A stretch of DNA of 5,000 nt from DATIXD01 sp035518875 (lineage in GTDB: Bacteria; Pseudomonadota; Gammaproteobacteria; Methylococcales; Methylococcaceae). Positions 1 to 4,692 of the stretch are shown here, in pieces (position 1 is the stretch's first letter; every line of letters starts with the position of its first letter). The notes under the pieces were generated by a model. That model did not search any database. It was given only the letters and a program-made list of their open reading frames with translations, and was not told the DNA's origin. A program made the translations under genes and the position numbers. Where the stretch lies: contig DATIXD010000289.1 in assembly GCA_035518875.1 (NCBI GenBank), forward strand, positions 1 to 5,000, read 5' to 3'.

Positions 1-93
1 GGCTTGCTTCGGCGGATGTTGCCCGGCCTTGAGGGCCGTTGCCTATCCGAGGAACTGATTGCCGAGCGACGGGCCGAGGCAGCCCGTGAGTGA
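1..93 (+). CDS. C-terminal tail of a type II antitoxin (partial, runs off left edge)
   Basis: Reading from base 1 gives an open frame of 30 codons ending at TGA 91-93, with the last residues SEELIAERRAEAARE. This short, charged, helical tail resembles the C-termini of antitoxins that sit directly upstream of PIN-domain toxins; such tails usually wrap around and inhibit the toxin. The stop overlaps the toxin start by 8 bases (GTGAGTGA), a typical translational-coupling arrangement. The DNA-binding N-terminal half lies outside the window, so I cannot say whether it is a VapB/AbrB, Phd/YefM or CopG-type antitoxin. If the upstream half is intact, this would be an antitoxin left beside a broken toxin. 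Identification rests mostly on the toxin next to it. Confidence 0.55.
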   Translation, partial: GLLRRMLPGLEGRCLSEELIAERRAEAARE

Positions 94-244
94 GGCCGTG
101 CTGGATGCATCGGCCCTCCTGGCTTACCTCAACGAGGAACCTGGGTTGTCCGAATTGCGTCCCTTACCCATTTTGCGGTGCTGCCGTGTTGGGCATCCCT
201 ATGATGTTTCCACTCGACGGCGCCAAAGTACTCAGCTCATTTAG
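86..244 (+). pseudogene. VapC-like PIN-domain toxin, truncated after about 20 codons
   Basis: From the GTG at 86 the frame starts V-S-E-A-V-L-D-A-S-A-L-L-A-Y-L-N-E-E-P-G. This is the standard first beta strand and helix of a PIN-domain ribonuclease, with the first metal-binding aspartate at residue 7 and an acidic pair at residues 17-18. Intact VapC toxins are about 125-140 residues and have further acidic residues in the middle and C-terminal parts. Here similarity ends near residue 21-23 (about base 148). The next 30 residues are Arg/Cys/Pro-rich and unlike any PIN domain, and the frame stops at TAG 242-244. The product cannot form the active site, so this is a remnant. The abrupt loss suggests a deletion or insertion breakpoint rather than gradual decay. 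The GTG start is supported by the overlap with the antitoxin stop. Confidence 0.72.
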
Positions 245-396
245 CCTGTGCGGGCTCTTCAGCACTATTTGCATCTTGACCTCCCGTAAGCAATAGGCGA
301 GGTGAATCCGCCGACCCACCTCGCTGACGCCATTCTCGTCCGTCAAAAAGGGCCATTGCGTTTAACTTCCGGTAACTTGACACAGCACTTCTCGTT
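150..396. other. Stretch without a supportable gene between toxin remnant and secreted-protein gene
   Basis: After the VapC similarity ends, nothing here reads as a known protein on either strand. The best minor candidate is a minus-strand frame from ATG 272-274 to a stop at 164 (36 residues). It is preceded by a good GGGAGG ribosome-binding match, but has no recognisable content. There is a T5 run on the minus strand downstream of the 397-1953 gene, but no GC-rich hairpin before it, so I do not call a terminator. Confidence 0.4.
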
Positions 397-1953
397 TTAT
401 CGATCGTCGCCGTCTTCCCCGGCTGAGGCAGGCACAGACGGTCTGACGGGTACGACTGTTCCGGACAGTACCCAGGCCTTCTGGCTCGGCGCAAACCGAG
501 GCGCTAGCAACCCGTCGTTGATCTCCCGCGTCACAGCGAAACGTTTGAACGTCGGCGCAGGAAGAAACAGTCGGCGATTGTTCGGAAATCCATCCGAGGC
601 GGTATCGATATCACCTTCCACGGCAGAAATAACACCGTCGATGACGCCATCCTTGACTGTTGTTTCTACTCGGGCGACTTCCGCCGCGTATGCATCGAAC
701 AGGCGCGTGTTGAAGTCGGTGACTCCCGGCTCAAACGAGGCGAGACGCTCGTACACGTCCAGCATGATCTCATTGGCTAAACCACTGGGAATGAAGCGCA
801 TCCGGAACTCCCGCTGCGAGTCGTCCGTATCCTCCTCGGAGGCGAGATCGAATTTATCCGGGTCGCGCGGGCCGGATGCTTGAAGCACACCTTGATTGTT
901 CGGATTGTCCCCGTACTTGACCGGGTCGTTATTGATGCCGTGGGGCCCCGAGCCGGGCACGATGGATTGGAGCGCTCCGACTTGGCCCGCTTCAAACGTC
1001 CCCGGCATGCCGCCGGTGAACGGCAGCTCATACAGAGGATGGATCCAGTTTGTGGTGTAGTTGAACTCCCAGTAGGCGTGGCAATCGCTTTGCTGCAGGC
1101 AGTTGTAAGCGCCCATGCTGAGCTGGATGGGCACGACGTTGGTCTGTTTGTCAGGAAACACATCCTTTGGGCTGGGGAATCGCACCGCATTCCCGTCTGT
1201 CGTGAACAGGACGTCCTTCCCCTTGGCGACCTCTTTGACGTCATTGTGGCCGGACCCCATGGCCTTCAGGGCGTCCGCATCGGCCTGGAGCAGTGTCCCG
1301 AATTGTGCATGCCCGTCGGGGCGAGGCTTTTTATTGACGGGGGCAACCCGAAGGTCATGGATCATCCAGCCTTCATACCAGCCGCTCTCGTTGTTGATGA
1401 CGAATAGCGGATCTATGTCGGTAAAAATATCGATGAAAGCGCCGGGGTCATTGGGGTCTGTCGGCAGGTCGGGTTTGGGCTCCAAGACCACCCGTACAGC
1501 ACCGAGCGTTGGCAGGCCGCAATCACCACCGGTGGCGGTCAGCATGGCTTGGTCGTTGACACCCTTTATCAGGCGGGTGAACGGATTCGGCTCGAAGCCC
1601 TTCGTATCGAGCAGATAATACTGAAAGAGCTGGCTGGGTTTGGGCTTGTTATTGCCAACATGAGCTTCGGCGTAAGCCTGTGTGGGCAGCTGGCTGTGAG
1701 GCCGCCCGGCCAGTGTGGCGAGCCGGTCTTTGAGAGCATTCGGCAAATGGCTGATATCTCCTCGGGTAAGCACGTTGCTTATATCGCGTTGAGCATCGGG
1801 ATTCGGATGGCATGGGGGCGGTGGCTTGATTCCCCCCGTGATCCTTGCTGGTTGGTCGGAAAGATTTTCGCTCGTAGCAAGCACGGCGCATGGTAGCGAA
1901 ACGAGGCAAGTGCCGAAACTTAGCAGAGCGCTAGCTAGACATGGGCTTTTCAT
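397..1953 (-). CDS. Secreted protein of unknown function, 518 residues
   Basis: I do not recognise the family. The chosen start, ATG 1951-1953, has a strong GGAGGA site 7 bases upstream and gives a textbook signal peptide: MK at the N-terminus, a hydrophobic stretch at residues 5-25, and a V-L-A cleavage motif ending at residue 26. An in-frame ATG at 2022 has no ribosome binding site and would add 23 residues that bury the signal peptide. The mature part is Pro/Asp/Asn-rich. It contains a PPPPC motif at 44-48 and only four cysteines (48, 145, 285, 291), which fits disulfides in the periplasm or outside the cell. Aromatic clusters occur at residues 109-113 (LFQYY), 192-197 and 293-304. Residues 430-455 look like an amphipathic helix, and the C-terminus is acidic (GEDGDDR). 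No transmembrane segment is seen after the signal. The lipobox rule is not met at Cys22 because Pro precedes it. It is a single-gene unit with no same-strand partner except the IS remnant. The length, signal peptide and consistent codon use make it a real gene; an enzyme or binding role would be guesswork. Confidence 0.85.
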   Translation of the reverse strand: MKSPCLASALLSFGTCLVSLPCAVLATSENLSDQPARITGGIKPPPPCHPNPDAQRDISNVLTRGDISHLPNALKDRLATLAGRPHSQLPTQAYAEAHVGNNKPKPSQLFQYYLLDTKGFEPNPFTRLIKGVNDQAMLTATGGDCGLPTLGAVRVVLEPKPDLPTDPNDPGAFIDIFTDIDPLFVINNESGWYEGWMIHDLRVAPVNKKPRPDGHAQFGTLLQADADALKAMGSGHNDVKEVAKGKDVLFTTDGNAVRFPSPKDVFPDKQTNVVPIQLSMGAYNCLQQSDCHAYWEFNYTTNWIHPLYELPFTGGMPGTFEAGQVGALQSIVPGSGPHGINNDPVKYGDNPNNQGVLQASGPRDPDKFDLASEEDTDDSQREFRMRFIPSGLANEIMLDVYERLASFEPGVTDFNTRLFDAYAAEVARVETTVKDGVIDGVISAVEGDIDTASDGFPNNRRLFLPAPTFKRFAVTREINDGLLAPRFAPSQKAWVLSGTVVPVRPSVPASAGEDGDDR

Positions 1954-1960
1954 AGGAGGC

Positions 1961-1966
1961 TCCTCC
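1961..1966 (-). promoter_or_regulatory. Ribosome binding site deciding the start of the secreted-protein gene
   Basis: On the minus strand GGAGGA lies 7 bases before ATG 1951-1953, while the longer in-frame ATG at 2022 has no such site. The site can also pair weakly with the following CUCC (4-bp stem, 4-base loop), so it could be partly hidden in the mRNA; I see no evidence that this is used for control. Confidence 0.7.
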
Positions 1967-1996
1967 GCAGTTAGCGGGAAATCAGGGCGTCGCGAA

Positions 1997-2017
1997 ATGC
2001 AACCACTCCTGTTGCAT
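1997..2017. promoter_or_regulatory. Perfect 7-bp inverted repeat upstream of the secreted-protein gene
   Basis: ATGCAAC at 1997-2003 is the exact reverse complement of GTTGCAT at 2011-2017, with a 7-base centre. It lies about 44-64 bases upstream of the start codon. The 14-bp centre-to-centre spacing could fit a dimeric repressor operator or a 5'-UTR hairpin. I could not place a convincing -10/-35 pair around it, since nearby candidates have poor boxes or wrong spacing, so its role is inferred only from position and symmetry. Confidence 0.35.
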
Positions 2018-2157
2018 ATCATTTATTCCCGGCTGCCAACCAAAGGTTCACCCCGGAAGAGCCAAATTAATGAGGCCAAGTCGGCGTTGGTGCGCGAATC
2101 AGTCGAAGGACGGATTCATCTCCCTCCTGCGGGGTTTACCCGACTCTCCGGGAAACC

Positions 2158-2173
2158 GACTGTGTTGCGTTAG
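2158..2173 (+). repeat. IS6-type terminal inverted repeat, transposase 3' side
   Basis: GACTGTGTTGCGTTAG, matching the other end over TGTTGCGTTAG. The outermost bases have drifted from the GGTTC seen at the opposite end, which would be expected to weaken transposase recognition. Confidence 0.75.
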
Positions 2174-2196
2174 TTTTCGATGAGCGCAGACCGGCT

Positions 2197-2223
2197 ATTG
2201 GCAGGCGCAATTAGGCTGCCAAT
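2197..2223 (-). terminator. Stem-loop overlapping the transposase stop codon
   Basis: ATTGGCAG at 2197-2204 and CTGCCAAT at 2216-2223 form a perfect 8-bp stem with an 11-base loop containing the TAA stop. No U-tract follows on the minus strand, so it is not a canonical intrinsic terminator. It could limit read-through toward the secreted-protein gene or simply be chance. Confidence 0.3.
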
Positions 2224-2684
2224 GAATAGAACTGTTCGGCGGCGGACAGAGCCGGTCCTTCGACCGTGAGCACCTGACCTTTCTTGAGCATGTGCACTTG
2301 TCCGGTAGACCGTGCTGCCGAACCGCTTTCTTGAAAAACCGCAACGCGGCTTTCTTGTTGCGATGGGCGGTGAGGAGGAAATTGATGGTCTGGCCGTTCC
2401 TGTCGACGGCGCGGTAGAGGTATTTCCACTGGCCTTCGATCTTGATGTACGTCTCATCCATCCGCCAGCTCTTGCCGACCAGGCGCTTTCTCCCTTTCCG
2501 GAAAGCGGCCTCCCGTTTCAGCGTGAACTTCTGAACTCAGCAGTAGATGTTCGAATAATCGACCACTATCCCCGCTCCGCCATCATTTCCTTCAGGTTCC
2601 GATAACTCAGCGGATAGGCCAGGTGCCAGCGCACGCAGGTGAGGATGATGTCTTTTTCGATGCGTGGCCTTTGAAATCGATCAC
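2211..2684 (-). pseudogene. IS6-family transposase, frameshifted, nonsense-mutated and internally deleted
   Basis: Intact IS6 transposases are about 235 residues: an N-terminal HTH region followed by a DDE RNase-H-like domain. Here the frame starts at GTG 2684 (V-I-D-F-K-G-H), then loses one base near 2659. It continues EKDIILTCVRWHLAYPLSYRN and loses another base in the G run at 2570-2573, after MMAERG. A TGA at 2537-2539 replaces the conserved Trp after NIY. The longest intact piece carries the family hallmark WRMDETYIK, with the first catalytic Asp encoded at 2456-2458, and runs to QHGLPDK at about 2300. The sequence then jumps out of frame to HMLKKGQ and the normal family ending AAEQFYSLAA with stop TAA 2211-2213. 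The missing block contains the second Asp (family motif TIDKSGAN) and the Glu region before the RRT motif. The protein cannot be active. Confidence 0.92.
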
Positions 2685-2742
2685 GCGGGTAATCGGCGGT
2701 GTTCGTTGGGCAGATAGCTTATCGACACTGTGGCTCCCTCTG

Positions 2743-2758
2743 CTAACGCAACAGAACC
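2743..2758 (-). repeat. IS6-type terminal inverted repeat, transposase 5' side
   Basis: Read on the minus strand this is GGTTCTGTTGCGTTAG. Its first 11 bases agree with the usual IS6-group end, making it the better preserved of the two ends. It lies 59 bases before the GTG start of the transposase remnant. Confidence 0.8.
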
Positions 2759-2843
2759 GCTCGCCCTAAACCCGCGTGAACGTGAGTTCAGTCGGTTCTC
2801 AATACCGATGCCCCGGATCCACGTTTCGAAATCCGCGCCGTGT

Positions 2844-2872
2844 TTGACATTGAACCCCTGGGCCCTGATACG
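2844..2872 (+). promoter_or_regulatory. Candidate sigma70 promoter for the WD40 gene
   Basis: A perfect -35 box TTGACA (2844-2849) is followed after 17 bases by GATACG (2867-2872), a weak -10 box that matches the consensus TATAAT at three positions. Transcription would begin near 2880, giving an 85-115-base leader before the start codon. Position and spacing are good; the weak -10 box keeps confidence low. Confidence 0.38.
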
Positions 2873-2963
2873 GAATTAACACCATGCCTATCCGCAGAAC
2901 TTGTTATCAGCGGCGGACGAGAACGCATGCTTTTGCTTTCGTAAACTCAATCGGGGAAAAACC

Positions 2964-4007
2964 ATGAACACCAAACTAATGAAATGGAGCTGCGATATGA
3001 GAGTCGACGGATTCGTCGGTTCTCCCTTCGCAGCCATCGCCCTATTATTCGGGCTTGTGGTCGCGACGTCCGTGAGCTTCGCGCAGGGGCCGCCCACCAT
3101 TCGGTGGCAGGCCAACGATGCCGCCAGAACGCTTAGCTATTCCAAAGATGGCCTCCTGATCGCGGATGCGGGGGTCGGCGTCACGATTACCCTGCGCAGC
3201 GCCCCGGACGGACGGCTGGTGAGGACGATCCGTGACCGGAGCGGTATCAACTCAGTCGCGTTCTCACCCGATGGTACGTTGCTGGCCGACGGCCGCACCA
3301 ATGGCTCAGGGTCCAATCTCAAGATTTTCAGCGTAGTGGATGGGTCCCTGGTTCGCACCTTGAGCGGCCACTCGAACGCCACGCGCTCGGTCGCGTTCTC
3401 ACCCGACGGGACCTTGCTCGCCTCGGGGGGTGATGACAGGACGGCCAGACTGTGGCGGGTATCGGATGGCGCGCTGCAGCGCACCCTTGCCGATGGAAGC
3501 CGGGTTCACTCGGTGGCCTTCGCGCCTGACGGAAACACGGTGGTAAGCGGTGACCAGGGCGGGTCGGTCAAGCTCTGGCGGGTTTCCGACGGGACCTTGT
3601 TGCGGACGCTGACGGGCTTCTCCGGAATAGTAACCCAAGTTGCGGTCTCGCCCGATTCCAATTTGATCGCCGCGTCGAGCCTGGACGGAACGATCCGGCT
3701 GTGGGGATCCGACGGCAGGCTGGTGAGTGTCCTCAGACTCCCGCCCAGCACCCCAACCGGCTCCGTCACGTCGATCGCGTTCTCGCCGGACGGCACGACG
3801 CTGGTGACGGGAAACGACGAGGTAAACCCGTCTCCGGAGCATGGCACGTTGCGCTTCTACCGAGTGTCCGACGGCGCCCTGCGGCAGGTCTACGACCGGC
3901 AAACTGATGTCTACGTGAGTTCGGTCTTTTTTTCTCCGCTCGGTGACTCGTTTGCCTATGCTCGGGCCATCGACGGTGTGCTGACCGTCACCGTTAACCC
4001 GTTCTGA
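2964..4007 (+). CDS. Exported seven-bladed WD40 beta-propeller protein
   Basis: From ATG 2964 the product is 347 residues. A hydrophobic segment (about 21-38) ends in S-F-A, with cleavage predicted after residue 40, so it should be exported to the periplasm or beyond. The rest is almost entirely WD40 repeats. Signature cores of the SVAFSPDG type lie near residues 57-63 (degenerate LSYSKDG), 97-104, 142-149, 183-190, 225-232, 270-277 and 320-327, each followed by a LASGG-like strand and, in the best copies, by RLWRVSDG (162-169, 203-210). This makes seven blades, enough for one closed propeller with no other domain. WD40 propellers are scaffolds that bind other proteins, so a binding or assembly role outside the cytoplasm is likely; no catalytic motif is visible. 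An in-frame ATG at 2997 has the better ribosome site (GGAG, 7 bases upstream) and would give a 336-residue form with the same signal segment. The gene stands alone, with a promoter candidate at 2844 and a stem-loop 16 bases after the stop. Confidence 0.92.
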   Translation: MNTKLMKWSCDMRVDGFVGSPFAAIALLFGLVVATSVSFAQGPPTIRWQANDAARTLSYSKDGLLIADAGVGVTITLRSAPDGRLVRTIRDRSGINSVAFSPDGTLLADGRTNGSGSNLKIFSVVDGSLVRTLSGHSNATRSVAFSPDGTLLASGGDDRTARLWRVSDGALQRTLADGSRVHSVAFAPDGNTVVSGDQGGSVKLWRVSDGTLLRTLTGFSGIVTQVAVSPDSNLIAASSLDGTIRLWGSDGRLVSVLRLPPSTPTGSVTSIAFSPDGTTLVTGNDEVNPSPEHGTLRFYRVSDGALRQVYDRQTDVYVSSVFFSPLGDSFAYARAIDGVLTVTVNPF

Positions 4008-4022
4008 TCGCCCTATTTTCTT

Positions 4023-4051
4023 GCCCCGGGCGGACCTCACCAGCCCGGGGC
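4023..4051 (+). terminator. Strong GC-rich stem-loop after the WD40 gene
   Basis: GCCCCGGG (4023-4030) pairs perfectly with CCCGGGGC (4044-4051) across a 13-base loop, starting 16 bases after the stop codon. There is no U-tract on either side, so termination would have to be imperfect or factor-assisted. It could instead protect the mRNA 3' end. Confidence 0.45.
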
Positions 4052-4218
4052 TGTGCCCACCGTTTCCGGCTCGCTTCGGCCCCACCGGCGCAGTCCGCAT
4101 CGAACCGTGGTCTTCGCGAGAAATGGGTCATTGGGGCGCCTGACCGAGGAGTTCAAGCCAGCCACCGCGCCCATTCAGGCCACCTTCGGCCGCCACCGTT
4201 CCACATCACGGTTTCACG

Positions 4219-4245
4219 GGTTACCCACAGAAGCTGTGGATAACC
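4219..4245. promoter_or_regulatory. Facing pair of DnaA-box-like sites forming an inverted repeat
   Basis: GGTTACCCACAG (4219-4230) and CTGTGGATAACC (4234-4245) are inverted repeats matching at 11 of 12 positions around a 3-base centre. The right arm contains TGTGGATAA (4235-4243), the exact complement of the classical DnaA box TTATCCACA. The left arm contains TTACCCACA (4221-4229), one base off. DnaA boxes mark replication origins and some DnaA-regulated promoters. With a KfrA-like gene 450 bases on, a plasmid-type origin is a reasonable but unproven reading. Confidence 0.5.
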
Positions 4246-4250
4246 GTATC

Positions 4251-4270
4251 TTGACAAACCCGTCCGTCAA
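4251..4270. repeat. Short inverted repeat with overlapping direct repeat
   Basis: TTGAC (4251-4255) and GTCAA (4266-4270) are inverted around 10 bases. Overlapping them, CAAACCC occurs at 4255-4261 and 4268-4274, a 13-base period. The arms are short, so by itself this is weak; it is listed because it sits directly between two better inverted repeats. Confidence 0.3.
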
Positions 4271-4274
4271 ACCC

Positions 4275-4302
4275 TTGAGCCCGACCGATTGGATTGGCTC
4301 AA
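4275..4302. repeat. Perfect 7-bp inverted repeat
   Basis: TTGAGCC (4275-4281) and GGCTCAA (4296-4302) are exact inverted copies around 14 bases, which themselves contain a GATTG tandem. No T-run follows, and no gene ends just upstream, so a terminator is unlikely; a protein-binding site in the presumed control region fits better. Confidence 0.4.
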
Positions 4303-4412
4303 AATTAGTCAACGGACCGCCCTTGCGATCCGCCCTACCCGACCGGCTTTACCGCTACGCATTCGCCTGCCAACGTCCACCGTCGGCGCTTTGCCAATGG
4401 GCGCCTCGACCT

Positions 4413-4438
4413 CGGCCCGTGTTGATGGCCGCTCCTAC
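4413..4438 (-). repeat. Possible REP-type element
   Basis: On the minus strand GTAGGAG (4438-4432) is followed by a CGGCC/GGCCG stem (arms 4427-4431 and 4413-4417) with a 9-base loop. Many gammaproteobacterial REP sequences begin with GTAG-type heads next to a GC-rich hairpin, and GTAGGAGCGGCC is a familiar beginning of such units. Only one copy is visible here, and the loop is longer than usual. Confidence 0.3.
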
Positions 4439-4463
4439 AGCACCGATGGTTCCTCTGCGGTGA

Positions 4464-4583
4464 GTGATAACCGCCCTCCCCTGCCGGCTCAAAAAGCTGG
4501 CCATTCTCCGGCAAGCCGCACCGGCCGCGGCCTGGCACGGCATCCCGCGGGCGCTACCGGCCATTACCGCCAAGGCCAGATAA
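4464..4583 (+). CDS. Possible small basic protein or gene remnant, 39 residues
   Basis: The frame from GTG 4464 to TAA 4581-4583 reads like a natural amphipathic, basic peptide: LKKLAILRQAAPAAAWHG in its middle, then IPRALPAITAKAR at the end. There is no good ribosome binding site (only GCGGTGA just upstream), and a stop codon in the same frame precedes it at 4461. It may be the tail of a former longer gene or chance. Its stop lies inside the left arm of the palindrome at 4575-4598. I do not recognise a family. Confidence 0.2.
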   Translation: MITALPCRLKKLAILRQAAPAAAWHGIPRALPAITAKAR

Positions 4584-4598
4584 GGTTGATTATCTGGC
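4575..4598. promoter_or_regulatory. Perfect 9-bp palindrome, distal site upstream of kfrA-like gene
   Basis: GCCAGATAA (4575-4583) and TTATCTGGC (4590-4598) are exact inverted copies around 6 bases (GGTTGA). It lies about 95-118 bases upstream of the kfrA-like start. It could be a protein-binding site or a terminator-like hairpin, but no T-run follows. A binding site in the regulator's upstream region is the preferred reading. Confidence 0.45.
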
Positions 4599-4620
4599 GC
4601 TATACATGTACTCAATTCGC

Positions 4621-4643
4621 TTTATTAGTAATACACTAATAAA
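4621..4643. promoter_or_regulatory. Perfect AT-rich 9-bp palindrome, candidate KfrA operator
   Basis: TTTATTAGT (4621-4629) and ACTAATAAA (4635-4643) are exact inverted copies around a 5-base centre, 50-72 bases upstream of the kfrA-like ATG. That is where the promoter should lie. KfrA of plasmid RK2 is known to repress its own promoter by binding an operator overlapping it, so autoregulation at this site is a natural inference. A -10-like TACACT (4632-4637) falls inside the palindrome, but I see no good -35 partner. Confidence 0.5.
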
Positions 4644-4669
4644 AATGATTGATTAAATGCCGCACTTTT

Positions 4670-4687
4670 AGGTCAAAGCGAGGTCAA
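4670..4687 (+). repeat. AGGTCAA direct repeat covering the kfrA-like ribosome binding site
   Basis: AGGTCAA occurs at 4670-4676 and 4681-4687, an 11-base step, about one helical turn. The second copy includes GAGG (4680-4683), the likely Shine-Dalgarno site 9 bases before the ATG. Two copies on the same DNA face could be a binding site, or the match could be chance. Confidence 0.3.
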
Positions 4688-4692
4688 CCGCC

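Larger units (their letters stand above)
2158..2758 (-). mobile_element. Degenerate IS6-family insertion sequence (about 0.6 kb, internally deleted)
   Basis: The ends are inverted repeats: GGTTCTGTTGCGTTAG (minus strand, 2758-2743) against GACTGTGTTGCGTTAG (2158-2173), 13 of 16 positions alike and the inner 11 identical. The GGTTCTGTTGC start matches the terminal repeats of the IS6 group (for example IS257/IS431), and the gene inside is an IS6-type DDE transposase. Intact members are about 0.8 kb, so this copy has lost roughly 200 bases. The flanking 8-mers (2150-2157 and 2759-2766) do not match, so no target duplication is left. It sits between two convergent-facing-away genes: the secreted-protein gene on its left is transcribed leftward and the WD40 gene on its right is transcribed rightward. 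It may therefore influence either promoter region. It cannot move by itself, but a related active transposase might still act on the ends. Confidence 0.85.
4052..4692. other. Structured noncoding region upstream of the kfrA-like gene
   Basis: No convincing gene is present in about 640 bases. Long open frames exist on both strands (for example 4053-4463 plus and 4355-4615 minus), but they have no ribosome sites, no recognisable protein content and the Arg/Pro-rich composition of chance GC-rich frames. What the stretch does hold is a series of inverted repeats, DnaA-box-like sites, one possible REP hairpin and a sharp drop in GC: 14 of the 60 bases at 4601-4660 are G or C. The pattern fits a control or replication region rather than coding DNA. 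Confidence 0.5.

Noticed and set aside
164..274. 36-residue minus-strand frame with a GGGAGG site before ATG 272-274
   Set aside because: The ribosome site is good, but the peptide has no recognisable content and lies in rearranged sequence beside the toxin breakpoint; too little to call a gene.
345..349. T5 run on the minus strand downstream of the secreted-protein gene as intrinsic terminator
   Set aside because: No GC-rich inverted repeat precedes it.
302..1618. Long plus-strand open frames (302-883, 880-1407, 1115-1618) opposite the secreted-protein gene
   Set aside because: They are mirror frames of a well-supported minus-strand gene. They lack ribosome sites and recognisable protein content.
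1887..1889. Cys22 of the secreted protein as a lipoprotein attachment site
   Set aside because: The residue before it is proline and the -3 position is Ser, which does not fit a lipobox; cleavage after V-L-A at residue 26 fits signal peptidase I.
2150..2766. 8-bp target-site duplication around the IS6 element
   Set aside because: The flanking 8-mers (ending at 2157 and starting at 2759) do not match.
3399..4100. 233-codon minus-strand open frame opposite the WD40 gene
   Set aside because: Its Arg/Gly-rich translation is repetitive only because the WD40 repeats on the other strand are; no start signals or family features.
4053..4463. 136-codon plus-strand frame after the WD40 gene
   Set aside because: Pro/Arg/Ser-rich chance composition, start codon just after the hairpin at 4051 without a ribosome site, and it runs across the DnaA-box and inverted-repeat cluster.
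4355..4615. 86-codon minus-strand frame
   Set aside because: No family content; it overlaps the palindrome and REP-like hairpin, and no promoter or ribosome site is visible.
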